DNA of 64,000 bases from assembly GCF_003259895.1 (NCBI RefSeq), contig NZ_QLME01000002.1, positions 59,489 through 123,488 of the forward strand, read 5' to 3'. Position numbers and translations under genes: made by a program. A model generated the notes under the pieces. That model did not search any database, had not been told where the DNA came from, and saw nothing but the letters and a program-made list of their open reading frames with translations. This DNA comes from Halanaerobium saccharolyticum. Its GTDB lineage: Bacteria > Bacillota > Halanaerobiia > Halanaerobiales > Halanaerobiaceae. Below, in pieces: positions 35,228 to 44,082 of the stretch; the first letter of the stretch is position 1; the number at the start of each line of letters is the position of its first letter.

Positions 35228-35266
35228 AGAGATTTGCTGTTCATATACAGTAGATCTCTTTTTTTA
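35228..35266 (+). terminator. Terminator after the flavin oxidoreductase gene
   Basis: AGAGATTTGCTGT (35228-35240) pairs with ACAGTAGATCTCT (35247-35259) with small mismatches around a 6-base loop, followed by seven T. Confidence 0.8.
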
Positions 35267-35388
35267 TTTACCTAAATTTAACCTTCTGGAAATTTAGAAT
35301 TAACTTTGTAATGCTAATATTACTGTTAGAGAAAATCATTTTAGTAGATTTCTATTTTCATCAAATCAAAAGGGAGTGAAAAATATTT

Positions 35389-36720
35389 ATGAAAAAAACT
35401 GTTTTGTTAGTTCTGGTAAGTCTTTGTTTTATTGTGAGTTTTTCGGCAGCGGCAGAAGAAGTTACAATTGATTTCTGGCACGCAATGGGAGGACATAATC
35501 TCGAAGTAGTTAACACGTTAGTCGAAGAGTTTAATGGTAGCCAGGATCAAGTTGAAGTTAAAGCTCAGTATACAGGTTCTTATAATGATACTTTGACTAA
35601 AACTCAGTCAGCAGTTCAGACCGGAACTGCACCACATATTATTCAGATTTACGAAATTGGAACTCAGATGATGCTGGACAGCGGCATAATTATGCCGATA
35701 GAGGATCTGGGCAAAGAGGTAGCGGGAGATAATAGTTTTGACTGGGACAAATTTTTAGTTCCGGTTTCAAATTACTACACAATTGACGGCAAATTGAATT
35801 CTATGCCTTTTAACTCATCTACACCAATTTTATATTATGATAGAGATGCTTTTGAAGAAGCGGGCTTAGATCCTAATAGACCTCCTCAGACTTTTGCAGA
35901 ACTAAAAGAGTATGCACGAAAATTAACAATTAAAAATGACGATGGTACAGTTGAACGCTATGGATTCACCCTGGGAATAGTGGGCTGGTTTGTAGAACAG
36001 ATGGTTGCAAACCAGGATGCAACTCTGGTTAACAATGATAATGGGCGTAGTGCTAGAGCAACAGCATCTAATCTAAACGAAGAAGCAGCAGTTCGTTTTG
36101 TTAAACTGTGGAAAGAAATGGTTGATGAAGGAATTATGCTTAATCCAGGACGAGGCTGGGATGGAGCAAATCAAGCATTTTCTTCCGGAAGAGCAGCAAT
36201 GTTAATAGAATCTACTTCTTCAGTGGCCGGGTTTACAGAAAATGCTGAGGCAGCAGGTTTTGAATTGGGAACCGGATTTTTACCAAGACCAGCAGCTGCT
36301 AATCGCGGTGGAGTGATTATTGGTGGTGCAAGTCTCTGGACAATTGCTGACCATCCTGAAGAAGAATTGAAAGCTACCTGGGAATTCTTAAAGTGGCTTT
36401 CAGAAGAGGAACAGCAGGTTTACTGGTTTGAAAATACAGGCTACTTCCCGGTAACCAAAGCGGCAGTTGAAAGAGAAATGAATAATAAGTTTTTTGCTGA
36501 AAACCCAAATTATCTAACAGCCTTTTTACAGTTACTACTGAGTAAAAAGGCAGTTTCAACCCAGGGAGCATTAATCGGTACTTTCCCTGAAGTTAGACAA
36601 ATTGTGGAAGAATCAGTTGAAAAAACATTGGAAGGAAATATGACTCCGCAAGCGGCAATGGATGAGGCAGCAGAGAGAGTAAATAAATCACTTAAAGAAT
36701 ATAATCAACTTAATGAATAA
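35389..36720 (+). CDS. ABC transporter solute-binding protein, sugar/glycerol-phosphate type (family 1)
   Basis: 443 residues. The signal peptide ends near SFSAAAEEV without a lipobox cysteine, so the protein is probably soluble in a periplasm. The mature part begins VTIDFWHAMGG and has YTGSYNDTLTKTQ and AAMLIESTSSVAGF, typical of UgpB/MalE-like binding proteins. It is followed by two permease genes. The substrate class is carbohydrate or polyol phosphate; the exact one is unknown. GGGAGTG precedes ATG. Confidence 0.87.
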   Translation: MKKTVLLVLVSLCFIVSFSAAAEEVTIDFWHAMGGHNLEVVNTLVEEFNGSQDQVEVKAQYTGSYNDTLTKTQSAVQTGTAPHIIQIYEIGTQMMLDSGIIMPIEDLGKEVAGDNSFDWDKFLVPVSNYYTIDGKLNSMPFNSSTPILYYDRDAFEEAGLDPNRPPQTFAELKEYARKLTIKNDDGTVERYGFTLGIVGWFVEQMVANQDATLVNNDNGRSARATASNLNEEAAVRFVKLWKEMVDEGIMLNPGRGWDGANQAFSSGRAAMLIESTSSVAGFTENAEAAGFELGTGFLPRPAAANRGGVIIGGASLWTIADHPEEELKATWEFLKWLSEEEQQVYWFENTGYFPVTKAAVEREMNNKFFAENPNYLTAFLQLLLSKKAVSTQGALIGTFPEVRQIVEESVEKTLEGNMTPQAAMDEAAERVNKSLKEYNQLNE

Positions 36721-36748
36721 GAATTTATATAGTTGATTATTGACAGCT

Positions 36749-36777
36749 GTCCCTTCCTGAATTTCAGGGAGGGACAT
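36749..36777 (+). terminator. Intercistronic hairpin between binding protein and permease genes
   Basis: TGTCCCTTCCTGAA (36749-36762) pairs with TTCAGGGAGGGACA (36764-36777) with a single wobble. There is no long U-run. This is the common hairpin after binding-protein genes that stabilises the upstream message and lowers expression of the permeases. Confidence 0.7.
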
Positions 36778-36797
36778 TATTATTGGAGGTGTATTTT

Positions 36798-37685
36798 TTG
36801 CAAAAATTAAATTATCGATCCCATTCACTTGTTCCATATCTACTTCTTTCCCCCACATTTATTGTTTTGTTATTGTTTTTATACTGGCCCAGTATTAATT
36901 CAGTGTTTTTAAGCTTATTTAAACAGGCGCCATTTGGACGTAAAAGAATTTTTGTAGGAATCCAGAATTATATAAATTTATTTCAGGACCCAGCTTATCT
37001 TAATAGTTTGTTGAGATCAACATTATTTATTATCTTCACCATTACTATTGGGCTGGTATTTTCTCTGCTGCTGGCGGTTATTTTGAACCAGAATCTAAAA
37101 GGAATAAAATTTTACAGAGTTATATTTTTCATTCCTTATGCTATTTCTCCAACTGTAGCCGGTTCTCTCTGGGTCTTTTTGCTGAATCCGGTAGCAGGCC
37201 AGGTTAATTATTTATTAGATCTTGCTTTTAATATTCAGGTTAACTGGTTAACGAATAGTTTTTTTGCATTTCTGGCTATTATTATAGCAACTGTCTGGAA
37301 GAATATGGGCTTTAATATAATATTTTTTCTGGCAGGCCTGCAGGCAATACCGGATAGTGTTTATGAGTCTGCAGAGATTGATGGGGCAGGAGCTATAACT
37401 ATATTTAAAGATATTACAATTCCCTTATTATCTCCCACAACTTTTTATTTAATTATCATGAATATTATTTTCAGTGTATTTGAAAGCTTTGGGATTGTAG
37501 ATATTATGACTCAGGGTGGACCCGCTGATTCTACAAATATTGTGATTTATAAATTATATCGGGAAATGTTTATTAATTTCAGGCCGGGAATTGCAGCAGC
37601 GCAATCCGTAATCTTATTAACTCTGGTGATTATAGTGACTATTTTTCATTTTAAATATGGCTCAAATAATGTACATTATCAATAA
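36798..37685 (+). CDS. ABC sugar transporter permease (UgpA/MalF-type)
   Basis: 295 residues with six membrane segments. ESAEIDGAGAITIFKDITIPLLSP is the EAA loop that contacts the ATPase. TTG 36798 lies 6 bases after GGAGGTG; a TTG at 36783 is part of that site. It pairs with the next permease to form the channel. Confidence 0.88.
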   Translation: MQKLNYRSHSLVPYLLLSPTFIVLLLFLYWPSINSVFLSLFKQAPFGRKRIFVGIQNYINLFQDPAYLNSLLRSTLFIIFTITIGLVFSLLLAVILNQNLKGIKFYRVIFFIPYAISPTVAGSLWVFLLNPVAGQVNYLLDLAFNIQVNWLTNSFFAFLAIIIATVWKNMGFNIIFFLAGLQAIPDSVYESAEIDGAGAITIFKDITIPLLSPTTFYLIIMNIIFSVFESFGIVDIMTQGGPADSTNIVIYKLYREMFINFRPGIAAAQSVILLTLVIIVTIFHFKYGSNNVHYQ

Positions 37686-37702
37686 GAGAAAGGTGATTAA
37701 AT

Positions 37703-38548
37703 ATGTTTGATTTAAATAGAGGTCCCTATAGTACTTATAAAAAAATAGCACTACATCTGGTCTTGATAATCATTTCTTTCATTGTCTTAATGCCGATTAT
37801 TTTTGGCATCAGTGTCAGTATGCAGCCCAGAGCCCAGATATTTTCTTATCCACCATCATTTTTACCTGATAGATTATATTTTGATAATTATATTAAGGCC
37901 TGGAATTTAGTCAGTCTTGATAAAATTTTAGTTAACAGTATTCTGGCTTCTTCTGTGGTGATGTTAGGGAAATTAGGGCTGGGAGTTTTGAGTGGTTATG
38001 CATTTTCGCATTTTGAGTTCAAATACAAAAAGTTTTTGTTTTTTGCAGTCTTATTTACTTTAATGCTGCCGATGCAGGTGCGGGTAGTACCCTTGTTTGA
38101 GTTTATAAGTAGATTGGGACTGGGAAATTCTTTTTCAGGTCTGGTTTTACCGTTTCTTGCAAGTGCCACTACAACTTTTTTGATGAGGCAGCATTTTTTG
38201 ACTATTCCTAAGTCTATTATGGAATCTGCTCAAATAGATGGCTGTGGACCTTTTCGATTTTTATTTCAAATTCTCTTACCCTTATCAGGAGCTAATCTTG
38301 CTGGATTGGCCGTAGTTAACTTTTTAGTGATGTGGAATGCCTATCTCTGGCCGTTGATTATTATTAATGATGATCAAAAAAAGCTAGCTCAGCAGGGAGT
38401 AAAAATGCTTTTTGCCAGTTCTTCAGAACGGGACTGGGGAATTATTATGGCAGGAACTATCATGGTGGTAATTCCGACTCTAATTGTATTTTTATTGGCC
38501 CAAAAGTTTTTCGTAAAAGGAATTGCTACTCAGGGTATAAAAGAATAG
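37703..38548 (+). CDS. ABC sugar transporter permease (UgpE/MalG-type)
   Basis: 281 residues, six membrane segments. MESAQIDGCGPFRFLFQILLP is the EAA loop and the C terminus FFVKGIATQGIKE is characteristic of the MalG group. ATG follows AGAAAGGTGATTAA, 17 bases after the first permease. No ATPase gene follows, so a shared MsmK/UgpC-type ATPase encoded elsewhere must drive the system. Confidence 0.88.
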   Translation: MFDLNRGPYSTYKKIALHLVLIIISFIVLMPIIFGISVSMQPRAQIFSYPPSFLPDRLYFDNYIKAWNLVSLDKILVNSILASSVVMLGKLGLGVLSGYAFSHFEFKYKKFLFFAVLFTLMLPMQVRVVPLFEFISRLGLGNSFSGLVLPFLASATTTFLMRQHFLTIPKSIMESAQIDGCGPFRFLFQILLPLSGANLAGLAVVNFLVMWNAYLWPLIIINDDQKKLAQQGVKMLFASSSERDWGIIMAGTIMVVIPTLIVFLLAQKFFVKGIATQGIKE

Positions 38549-38575
38549 ATATTATTTTTATGTTTAAGTTCTGTT

Positions 38576-38612
38576 GAAAGATCTGCTGTTATTGAGTAGA
38601 TCTTTCTTTTTC
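38576..38612. terminator. Bidirectional terminator between permease and PTS IIA genes
   Basis: GAAAGATCTGCT (38576-38587) pairs with AGTAGATCTTTC (38595-38606) followed by TTTTTC. It overlaps the stop codon region of the convergent PTS IIA-like gene. Confidence 0.8.
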
Positions 38613-39053
38613 TCTAAAAAGTTCTATAAATTCTGTTTTTCCTTCTGCTTCAAGTAAACTTTCCCTGAAATCATCCTCTCGCAGCCAGCTGACCAGAGTT
38701 GAAACTAATTTTAAGTATTCTGGAGAATAATCTGGATAATCAGCTACCATAAATATCAGTTTTACTTTTTTTCCATCCAGACTGTGATATTCAATTCCTG
38801 CTTTTGACCTGCCAATAGCCAGGGATAATTCGTTAACTGTTTCGCTTTTACCGTGGGGGACTGCAATTCCTCTTCCAAAACCGGTACTGCTCTCTTTTTC
38901 TCGAACAATTATTTTTGCCAGAAATTTATCTTCTGCCTGGATTTTATCTTCTTTTTTTAATAAATGGATCATTTCCTTTAAAGCATCTTCTTTATTACTG
39001 GTATTTAGATCAAGATTAATTAAGTTTTTATCTAACAATTTATTAATTTTCAT
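38589..39053 (-). CDS. PTS fructose/nitrogen-type EIIA domain protein
   Basis: 154 residues, a free-standing EIIA of the fructose-mannitol superfamily. The phosphorylatable histidine is His67 in FGRGIAVPHGKSETV. It could be PtsN-like, a regulator of nitrogen or potassium metabolism, or the IIA of a sugar PTS. No IIB or IIC is adjacent. The gene is alone and convergent to the sugar ABC operon, which favours regulation over transport. Confidence 0.82.
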   Translation of the reverse strand: MKINKLLDKNLINLDLNTSNKEDALKEMIHLLKKEDKIQAEDKFLAKIIVREKESSTGFGRGIAVPHGKSETVNELSLAIGRSKAGIEYHSLDGKKVKLIFMVADYPDYSPEYLKLVSTLVSWLREDDFRESLLEAEGKTEFIELFREKERSTQ

Positions 39054-39313
39054 TATCTTTTCCCACCTTTCTATTGCTTAAATTATATAATAATGCTGAT
39101 AGATAAGTCAATCTAAACTGGCTAAACAAATCCAATAATTTATTTAAAAAGAATAAAATGGATACTAAAAAGCGATGTATTCCTGGATAAGGGGATTAAA
39201 AACTTAATTGTAACTGGACTACTTGACACCTGCCAGAAAAAGGATTAGTATTAAAACAAATTAACATAAAGCTAACACAAATTGAGTAGCTGAGTAGAAA
39301 GGAGAGATGTTTT
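39054..39313. other. 260-bp intergenic region upstream of the Liv-type operon
   Basis: Divergent space between the EIIA gene (minus) and the first ABC ATPase gene (plus). It must hold both promoters. I see no repeat, hairpin or RNA motif strong enough to name. Confidence 0.4.
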
Positions 39314-40072
39314 ATGTTAAAAGTAAAAAGCGCAGTCAAGGAATTTAGTGGATTTAGGGCAGTAGATGAATGTTCTTTTGAGGTAGAAGAAAATACGATA
39401 ACTGGACTGATTGGTCCAAATGGAGCCGGAAAAACAACTATGTTTAATTTAATTGCCGGTTCTTTAGATCTCGATCAGGGAGAGGTTTATTTTTCAGAGC
39501 AAAAAGTAAACAACTTTGCTCCTCATCAGATTGCACGTCTTGGTCTGGCCAGAACTTTTCAGATTCCTAAAACTTTAAAAAAGATGACAGTAATGGAAAA
39601 CTTAATGCTTGTTCCTTCAGGTCAGAGTGGAGAAAATCTCTGGAACAGCTGGTTTAATTCGGCCAAAGTAAGTAAAGAAGAAGAGATAGTTGAAGCAAAA
39701 GCTTATGAAACTTTAGAGTTTCTGGAGCTGACTCATCTGGCTGACGAGATGGCTGTTAACCTATCAGGTGGGCAGAAAAAACTGCTTGAACTTGGTAGAG
39801 CATTAATGGCAGATCCAGAATTAATTATGCTGGATGAGCCAGGTGCCGGGGTCAACCCCACCTTATTGAATAAAATAGCAGAAAATATTCTTAAATTAAA
39901 AGAAAGAGGAAAGACTATACTTTTAATCGAGCATAACATGGATTTAATTATGAATATCTGTGACCGGGTTATTGTAATGAATGATGGTAAGCATTTAGTT
40001 GAAGGAACTCCGGCTGAAATCAAGAGGAATCCCCGGGTCTTAGAAGCTTATCTGGGAGAAAAAACAGCTTAA
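39314..40072 (+). CDS. livG: Branched-chain-amino-acid-type ABC transporter ATPase LivG
   Basis: 252 residues. Walker A is GPNGAGKTT, the signature is LSGGQKKLLELGRALM, and Walker B is LIMLDEPGAGVNP. The extra segment after the Q-loop (ARTFQIPKTLKKMTVMENL) is typical of LivG against LivF. ATG follows AAAGGAGAG. First gene of an ATPase-ATPase-permease-permease-binding protein operon; the order with ATPases first and binding protein last is less common. The substrate may be an amino acid, amide or urea. Confidence 0.88.
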   Translation: MLKVKSAVKEFSGFRAVDECSFEVEENTITGLIGPNGAGKTTMFNLIAGSLDLDQGEVYFSEQKVNNFAPHQIARLGLARTFQIPKTLKKMTVMENLMLVPSGQSGENLWNSWFNSAKVSKEEEIVEAKAYETLEFLELTHLADEMAVNLSGGQKKLLELGRALMADPELIMLDEPGAGVNPTLLNKIAENILKLKERGKTILLIEHNMDLIMNICDRVIVMNDGKHLVEGTPAEIKRNPRVLEAYLGEKTA

Positions 40073-40084
40073 GGGGTGGTTCGA

Positions 40085-40783
40085 TTGTTAAGAATTAATG
40101 ATATATATTCCGGCTATGGTGAAATAGAAATAATCCATGGGATTACTCTTAATGTTGAGCAGGGAGAAATAGTTTCCATTGTTGGGCCCAACGGTTCCGG
40201 AAAGTCCACTCTTTTAAAATCAATTTTTTCTCTTGTTGATATTATGGGAGGAGAAATTAATTATCTGGGCAGTGATTTAACAAAAGCTGCAACTGATCAG
40301 ATGATAAAAAAAGGACTTTCCTTTGTCCCGCAAACTGATAATATCTTCCCGACTTTAACTGTGGCAGAAAATCTGGAACTGGGGGCCTATGTGTCCAGGA
40401 AAAATCTTAGCGACAGGTTTGATTTAATTTATAATTTATTTCCACCATTAGTAGAGAAGAGAAAGAAAAAAGCAGGTACTTTAAGTGGTGGCCAACGGCA
40501 GATGGTGGCCTTTGGCAGGGCCCTGGTAATGGAGCCCAAACTGCTGCTGTTAGATGAACCAACAGCCGGGCTGGCACCAATGTTTATTGATTTAATCTTA
40601 GAGAAAGTAGAAGAAATAAACAAAACAGGAGTTTCAATTTTAATGGTAGAACAAAATGCAAAAAAAGCTTTAGCTATGTCAGACAGAGGATATGTTCTGG
40701 CAGCAGGAGAAAAAAAATACGAAGATAGTGGGAGAGGCTTACTTGAGAATAAAGAAGTAGCGCAGCTCTTTTTGGGAGGATAA
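40085..40783 (+). CDS. livF: Branched-chain-amino-acid-type ABC transporter ATPase LivF
   Basis: 232 residues from TTG 40085, which gives the standard LivF beginning (LRINDIYSGYGEIEIIHGI) and lies 5 bases after AGGGGTGGT; GTG 40076 is within that site. Walker A is GPNGSGKST, the signature is LSGGQRQMVAFGRAL, and Walker B is LLLLDEPTAGLAP. Partner ATPase of LivG. Confidence 0.88.
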   Translation: MLRINDIYSGYGEIEIIHGITLNVEQGEIVSIVGPNGSGKSTLLKSIFSLVDIMGGEINYLGSDLTKAATDQMIKKGLSFVPQTDNIFPTLTVAENLELGAYVSRKNLSDRFDLIYNLFPPLVEKRKKKAGTLSGGQRQMVAFGRALVMEPKLLLLDEPTAGLAPMFIDLILEKVEEINKTGVSILMVEQNAKKALAMSDRGYVLAAGEKKYEDSGRGLLENKEVAQLFLGG

Positions 40784-40787
40784 GTCT

Positions 40788-41648
40788 ATGGCCTTACAGT
40801 TATTTTTGAACGGAGTAATACTCGGATCAATTATAGCGCTGGGTGCAATTGGATTATCACTGATTTATGGAATTTTGAAGTTTGGACATTTTGCTCATGG
40901 TGATTTAATGACACTCGGTGCTTATTTTGCTTTTTTATTTAAAGTACAGCTGGGCCTGCCTTTCTGGCTGGCTTTTGTTTTAGCAGCAGCTTTAACTGCA
41001 GGTGCAGCAATACTTTTAAACCTTATCTTATACAGACATTTAAAGAAAAGAGATTCGGTAATTGTAATGATTTCTTCTGTTGGAGCCGCCTTGATAATCA
41101 GAAATTTAGTTTTATTATTCTGGGGGCCGCAGAATAAATTTTATGAGAAAGCTATCCAGATGCCGATCGTTTTAGGTGACGGATTATTACGAATTAAAGA
41201 AAATCAGATCATAATTCTAGTTCTGGCTTTGACACTGGTAATTGCTGTTCATCTATTTTTGAGTAAAACAAAATTAGGCAAGGCAATGCGGGCAATGTCA
41301 GATAACATTGACCTGGCTCAGATAACAGGGATTAATACCGAAAGAGTAATCATCTGGACCTGGGCAATGAGTGGTGTGCTCACAGCAGCTGCAGGTATCC
41401 TGCTTGCTTTTGATACCCACCTGACACCGGTAATGGGCTGGAATTTACTCTTACCCCTATTTGCAGCGGTTATTCTGGGAGGAATTGGCAGTCCTTATGG
41501 TGCAATGTTTGGTGGACTGGTAATTGGTATCTCACAGGAAATGTCAACTCTAATTATTTCTGCAGCTTACAAACCGGCAGTTGCATTTACGATTATGATT
41601 CTAATGTTAATTATTAAACCTTCTGGTTTAATGGGAAAGAAGGTGTAA
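40788..41648 (+). CDS. livH: Branched-chain-amino-acid-type ABC permease LivH
   Basis: 286 residues with about eight membrane segments. It opens with LQLFLNGVILGSIIALGAIGLSLI; GKAMRAMSDNIDLAQITGIN is the cytoplasmic loop that meets the ATPase; and AAVILGGIGSPYGAMFGGLVIG is typical. It starts 4 bases after livF following GGAGGATAAG. Confidence 0.88.
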   Translation: MALQLFLNGVILGSIIALGAIGLSLIYGILKFGHFAHGDLMTLGAYFAFLFKVQLGLPFWLAFVLAAALTAGAAILLNLILYRHLKKRDSVIVMISSVGAALIIRNLVLLFWGPQNKFYEKAIQMPIVLGDGLLRIKENQIIILVLALTLVIAVHLFLSKTKLGKAMRAMSDNIDLAQITGINTERVIIWTWAMSGVLTAAAGILLAFDTHLTPVMGWNLLLPLFAAVILGGIGSPYGAMFGGLVIGISQEMSTLIISAAYKPAVAFTIMILMLIIKPSGLMGKKV

Positions 41649-41652
41649 ATAG

Positions 41653-42603
41653 ATGACTTTTGCAGGTGTTTTTTCTTATCTGGTTTTCTTTTTAATCTTT
41701 GCCGGTATTTATGCAGTTATGACCCTGGCTTTAAATATGCAGCGGGGTTTTGCAGGACTTTTCAATATAGGAATTGCAGGATTCTGGGCGGTGGGTGCTT
41801 ATACATCAGCAATTATGACCAAGGGGCCTTCTCCTGATCATCTAGGTGGATTTGGAATGCCTTTTATAATAGGCCTGCTGGCAGCAGGTATAATATCCTC
41901 ACTGCTGGCTTTTCTGGTAGGGATCCCAACGATTCGTCTGCGGGAAGATTATCTTGGAATTGCAACAATTGGTATTGCTGAGATAATCAGACTGGTAATT
42001 AAAAATGAAGCCTGGTTGACTAATGGTGTTAGAGGTATTTCCGCTATTCCCAAACCTTTAGCTGGAAGCTTTGGTTCAAACTATAATTTGTTTTTTCTAA
42101 TGATTGTAGTTTTGGTTATCGCTCTTTTTTATTATCTCAGTGAAAAAGGGATTAATTCTCCCTGGGGCAGAATTTTAAGAGCGATTAGAGAAGACGAAGA
42201 GGTAGTTAAGGCTGTGGGGAAGAATGTAGTTCGTTATCGAATGGAAGCTTTTGTTTTAGGAGCTTTTATGATGGGGGTTGGTGGTGGACTTTATGCCCAT
42301 TTTACTTCCTTTATTTCACCAGAGGCTTTTAAGCCAATGCAGGCTACATTTCTAGTCTGGATAATGCTGATCATCGGTGGTAGTGCCAATAACTTTGGTT
42401 CAATCGTAGGTGCTTTTTTGACCTGGGGAATCTGGACCGGAACTGAATTTTTAACAGGAATGCTGCCGGCTGCCTATACAACTCAGGCTGCTGCTATCAG
42501 GGTGATTTTAATTGGTGTATTTTTAGAAATAATACTCTTGAATCGACCTGAGGGTCTATTTGGAGAAAAGAAATACAGCAGTGTTTCAACAGCTGATAGA
42601 TAA
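41653..42603 (+). CDS. livM: Branched-chain-amino-acid-type ABC permease LivM
   Basis: 316 residues. LALNMQRGFAGLFNIGIAGFWAVGAYTSA and GRILRAIREDEEVVKAVGKN, followed by IMLIIGGSANNFGSIVGA, are the LivM signatures. About eight to nine membrane segments. Starts 4 bases after livH. Confidence 0.88.
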   Translation: MTFAGVFSYLVFFLIFAGIYAVMTLALNMQRGFAGLFNIGIAGFWAVGAYTSAIMTKGPSPDHLGGFGMPFIIGLLAAGIISSLLAFLVGIPTIRLREDYLGIATIGIAEIIRLVIKNEAWLTNGVRGISAIPKPLAGSFGSNYNLFFLMIVVLVIALFYYLSEKGINSPWGRILRAIREDEEVVKAVGKNVVRYRMEAFVLGAFMMGVGGGLYAHFTSFISPEAFKPMQATFLVWIMLIIGGSANNFGSIVGAFLTWGIWTGTEFLTGMLPAAYTTQAAAIRVILIGVFLEIILLNRPEGLFGEKKYSSVSTADR

Positions 42604-42758
42604 ATAATACTATGGTTTTTGATAATCAGGGAATGATTTCAAAAGTAAAATGAAATTAGTAGTTAGAATTAACCGAGAAGGATTTATAGTTTTAATTTTA
42701 CTCTTAGTTGAGTATTTTTAAATATAATAAGTAGCGAGAATAAGAGGAGGAAAAAATA

Positions 42759-43976
42759 ATGTTTAAAAAGAAAATTTTGATTACAATGCTGGTGATGTTG
42801 TTTCTGTCTTTGACTGTTAGTGGTGCCTTTGCTCAGGACACTGTTAAAATTGGTACTTTAATGCCGCTTACAGGTGGGCTGGCTTCTTATGGTCAGTTTA
42901 CCCGTAATGGAACATTGTTAGCTCAAAAAATTATTAACGAACAGGGCGGTCTGCTTGGTGGTAAGGAGCTGGAGTTAGTTAATGTTGATACCCAGACAAA
43001 TCCCCAGGCTGGAGTTGATGGAGCCCAGAAGTTAGTTTCTGTAAATGGTATTAATGCCATAGTAGGAGCTTTATCCAGTGGTGTTACAATCCCTGTTGCT
43101 GAAAGTGTGACGGTTCCAGCTGAGGTAGTATTGATCTCACCATCGTCTACTTCCCCGGTACTGACTACATTAGATGATAATGGCTATGTATTTAGAACAG
43201 TACCTTCTGATAGTTTACAGGGAGTAGTTGCCGGTAATCTGGCAGCAGACTTAAATCATGATTCACTGGCAATAATTTATGTAAATAATGATTATGGTCA
43301 GGGCTTAAATGACGCTGTAATTGAACAATTTGAAGAAAGAGGAGGCGAAGTAACTGCCTCCATTGCTTTTGAACCAAATAAGGTTTCTTATAGAAGTGAG
43401 CTGATGGAAGCTGCTGAAGGAAATCCTGATGCCCTATTATTAATTGCCTATACTGATGATGGTGGAATTACAATTATCAGACAGGCTTTAGAAAATGGTT
43501 TCTTTGAAGAATTCATCTTTACTGACGGCTTAAAAGCCCCGGAAATCACAGAAGGTGTCGAGCAGTATCTGGAAGGAATGCGCGGTACAGCTCCAACTTC
43601 TATGCCCGGTGGGAAAGGTCCTGAATTATTTACCAAGCTGTATGAAGAAGAGTTTGGCGAGATTCCACCCAAACCATATATTGATACCAGTTTTGATGCT
43701 ACCTTTGTTTTAGCATTAGCTATTGAGAAAGCTGGTAGTACAGAAGGGCCGGCTATTAGAGATGCCCTTGGAGAAGTATTAGCTGAAGATGGAATGGTAG
43801 TTAATATTAATGAGTGGAATAAAGCTAAAGACTTAATTGCAGCCGGAGAAAAAATACGGTATGAAGGTGCTTCTGGACCGGTACTCTTTAATGATGTTGG
43901 AGACAGTATGGGAGCAATTGGTATCTGGAAGATTGAAGATGGAAATATTGTCAATGAAAGTATAGAAGTACAGTAA
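42759..43976 (+). CDS. Branched-chain-amino-acid-type ABC solute-binding protein
   Basis: 405 residues. A signal peptide with cleavage near GAFAQDTV and no lipobox cysteine. The mature protein begins VKIGTLMPLTGGLASYGQ and has the type-I binding fold of LivJ/amide-binding proteins (VGALSSGVTIPVAE, IYVNNDYGQGLNDAV). It follows livM by 155 bases, so it probably has its own promoter for higher expression. Ligand unknown. ATG follows AGAGGAGG. Confidence 0.87.
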   Translation: MFKKKILITMLVMLFLSLTVSGAFAQDTVKIGTLMPLTGGLASYGQFTRNGTLLAQKIINEQGGLLGGKELELVNVDTQTNPQAGVDGAQKLVSVNGINAIVGALSSGVTIPVAESVTVPAEVVLISPSSTSPVLTTLDDNGYVFRTVPSDSLQGVVAGNLAADLNHDSLAIIYVNNDYGQGLNDAVIEQFEERGGEVTASIAFEPNKVSYRSELMEAAEGNPDALLLIAYTDDGGITIIRQALENGFFEEFIFTDGLKAPEITEGVEQYLEGMRGTAPTSMPGGKGPELFTKLYEEEFGEIPPKPYIDTSFDATFVLALAIEKAGSTEGPAIRDALGEVLAEDGMVVNINEWNKAKDLIAAGEKIRYEGASGPVLFNDVGDSMGAIGIWKIEDGNIVNESIEVQ

Positions 43977-44026
43977 TTTAATAATTCATTCAATATTGAA
44001 TCCATAAATTCCATATGTAAATTCAG

Positions 44027-44064
44027 AAAAGATCCCAGCTTTTACAGCCTGGGGTCTTTTTCTT
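44027..44064 (+). terminator. Terminator after the Liv-type binding protein gene
   Basis: AAAAGATCCCAG (44027-44038) pairs with CTGGGGTCTTTT (44049-44060) with one wobble and a 10-base loop; the T-run continues to 44062. Confidence 0.8.
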
Positions 44065-44082
44065 ACTGAGGACGTGTTTATT

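Noticed and set aside
43448..44014. A 188-residue minus-strand ORF
   Set aside because: It is the antisense shadow of the Liv-type binding protein gene, with proline/serine-rich low-complexity translation.
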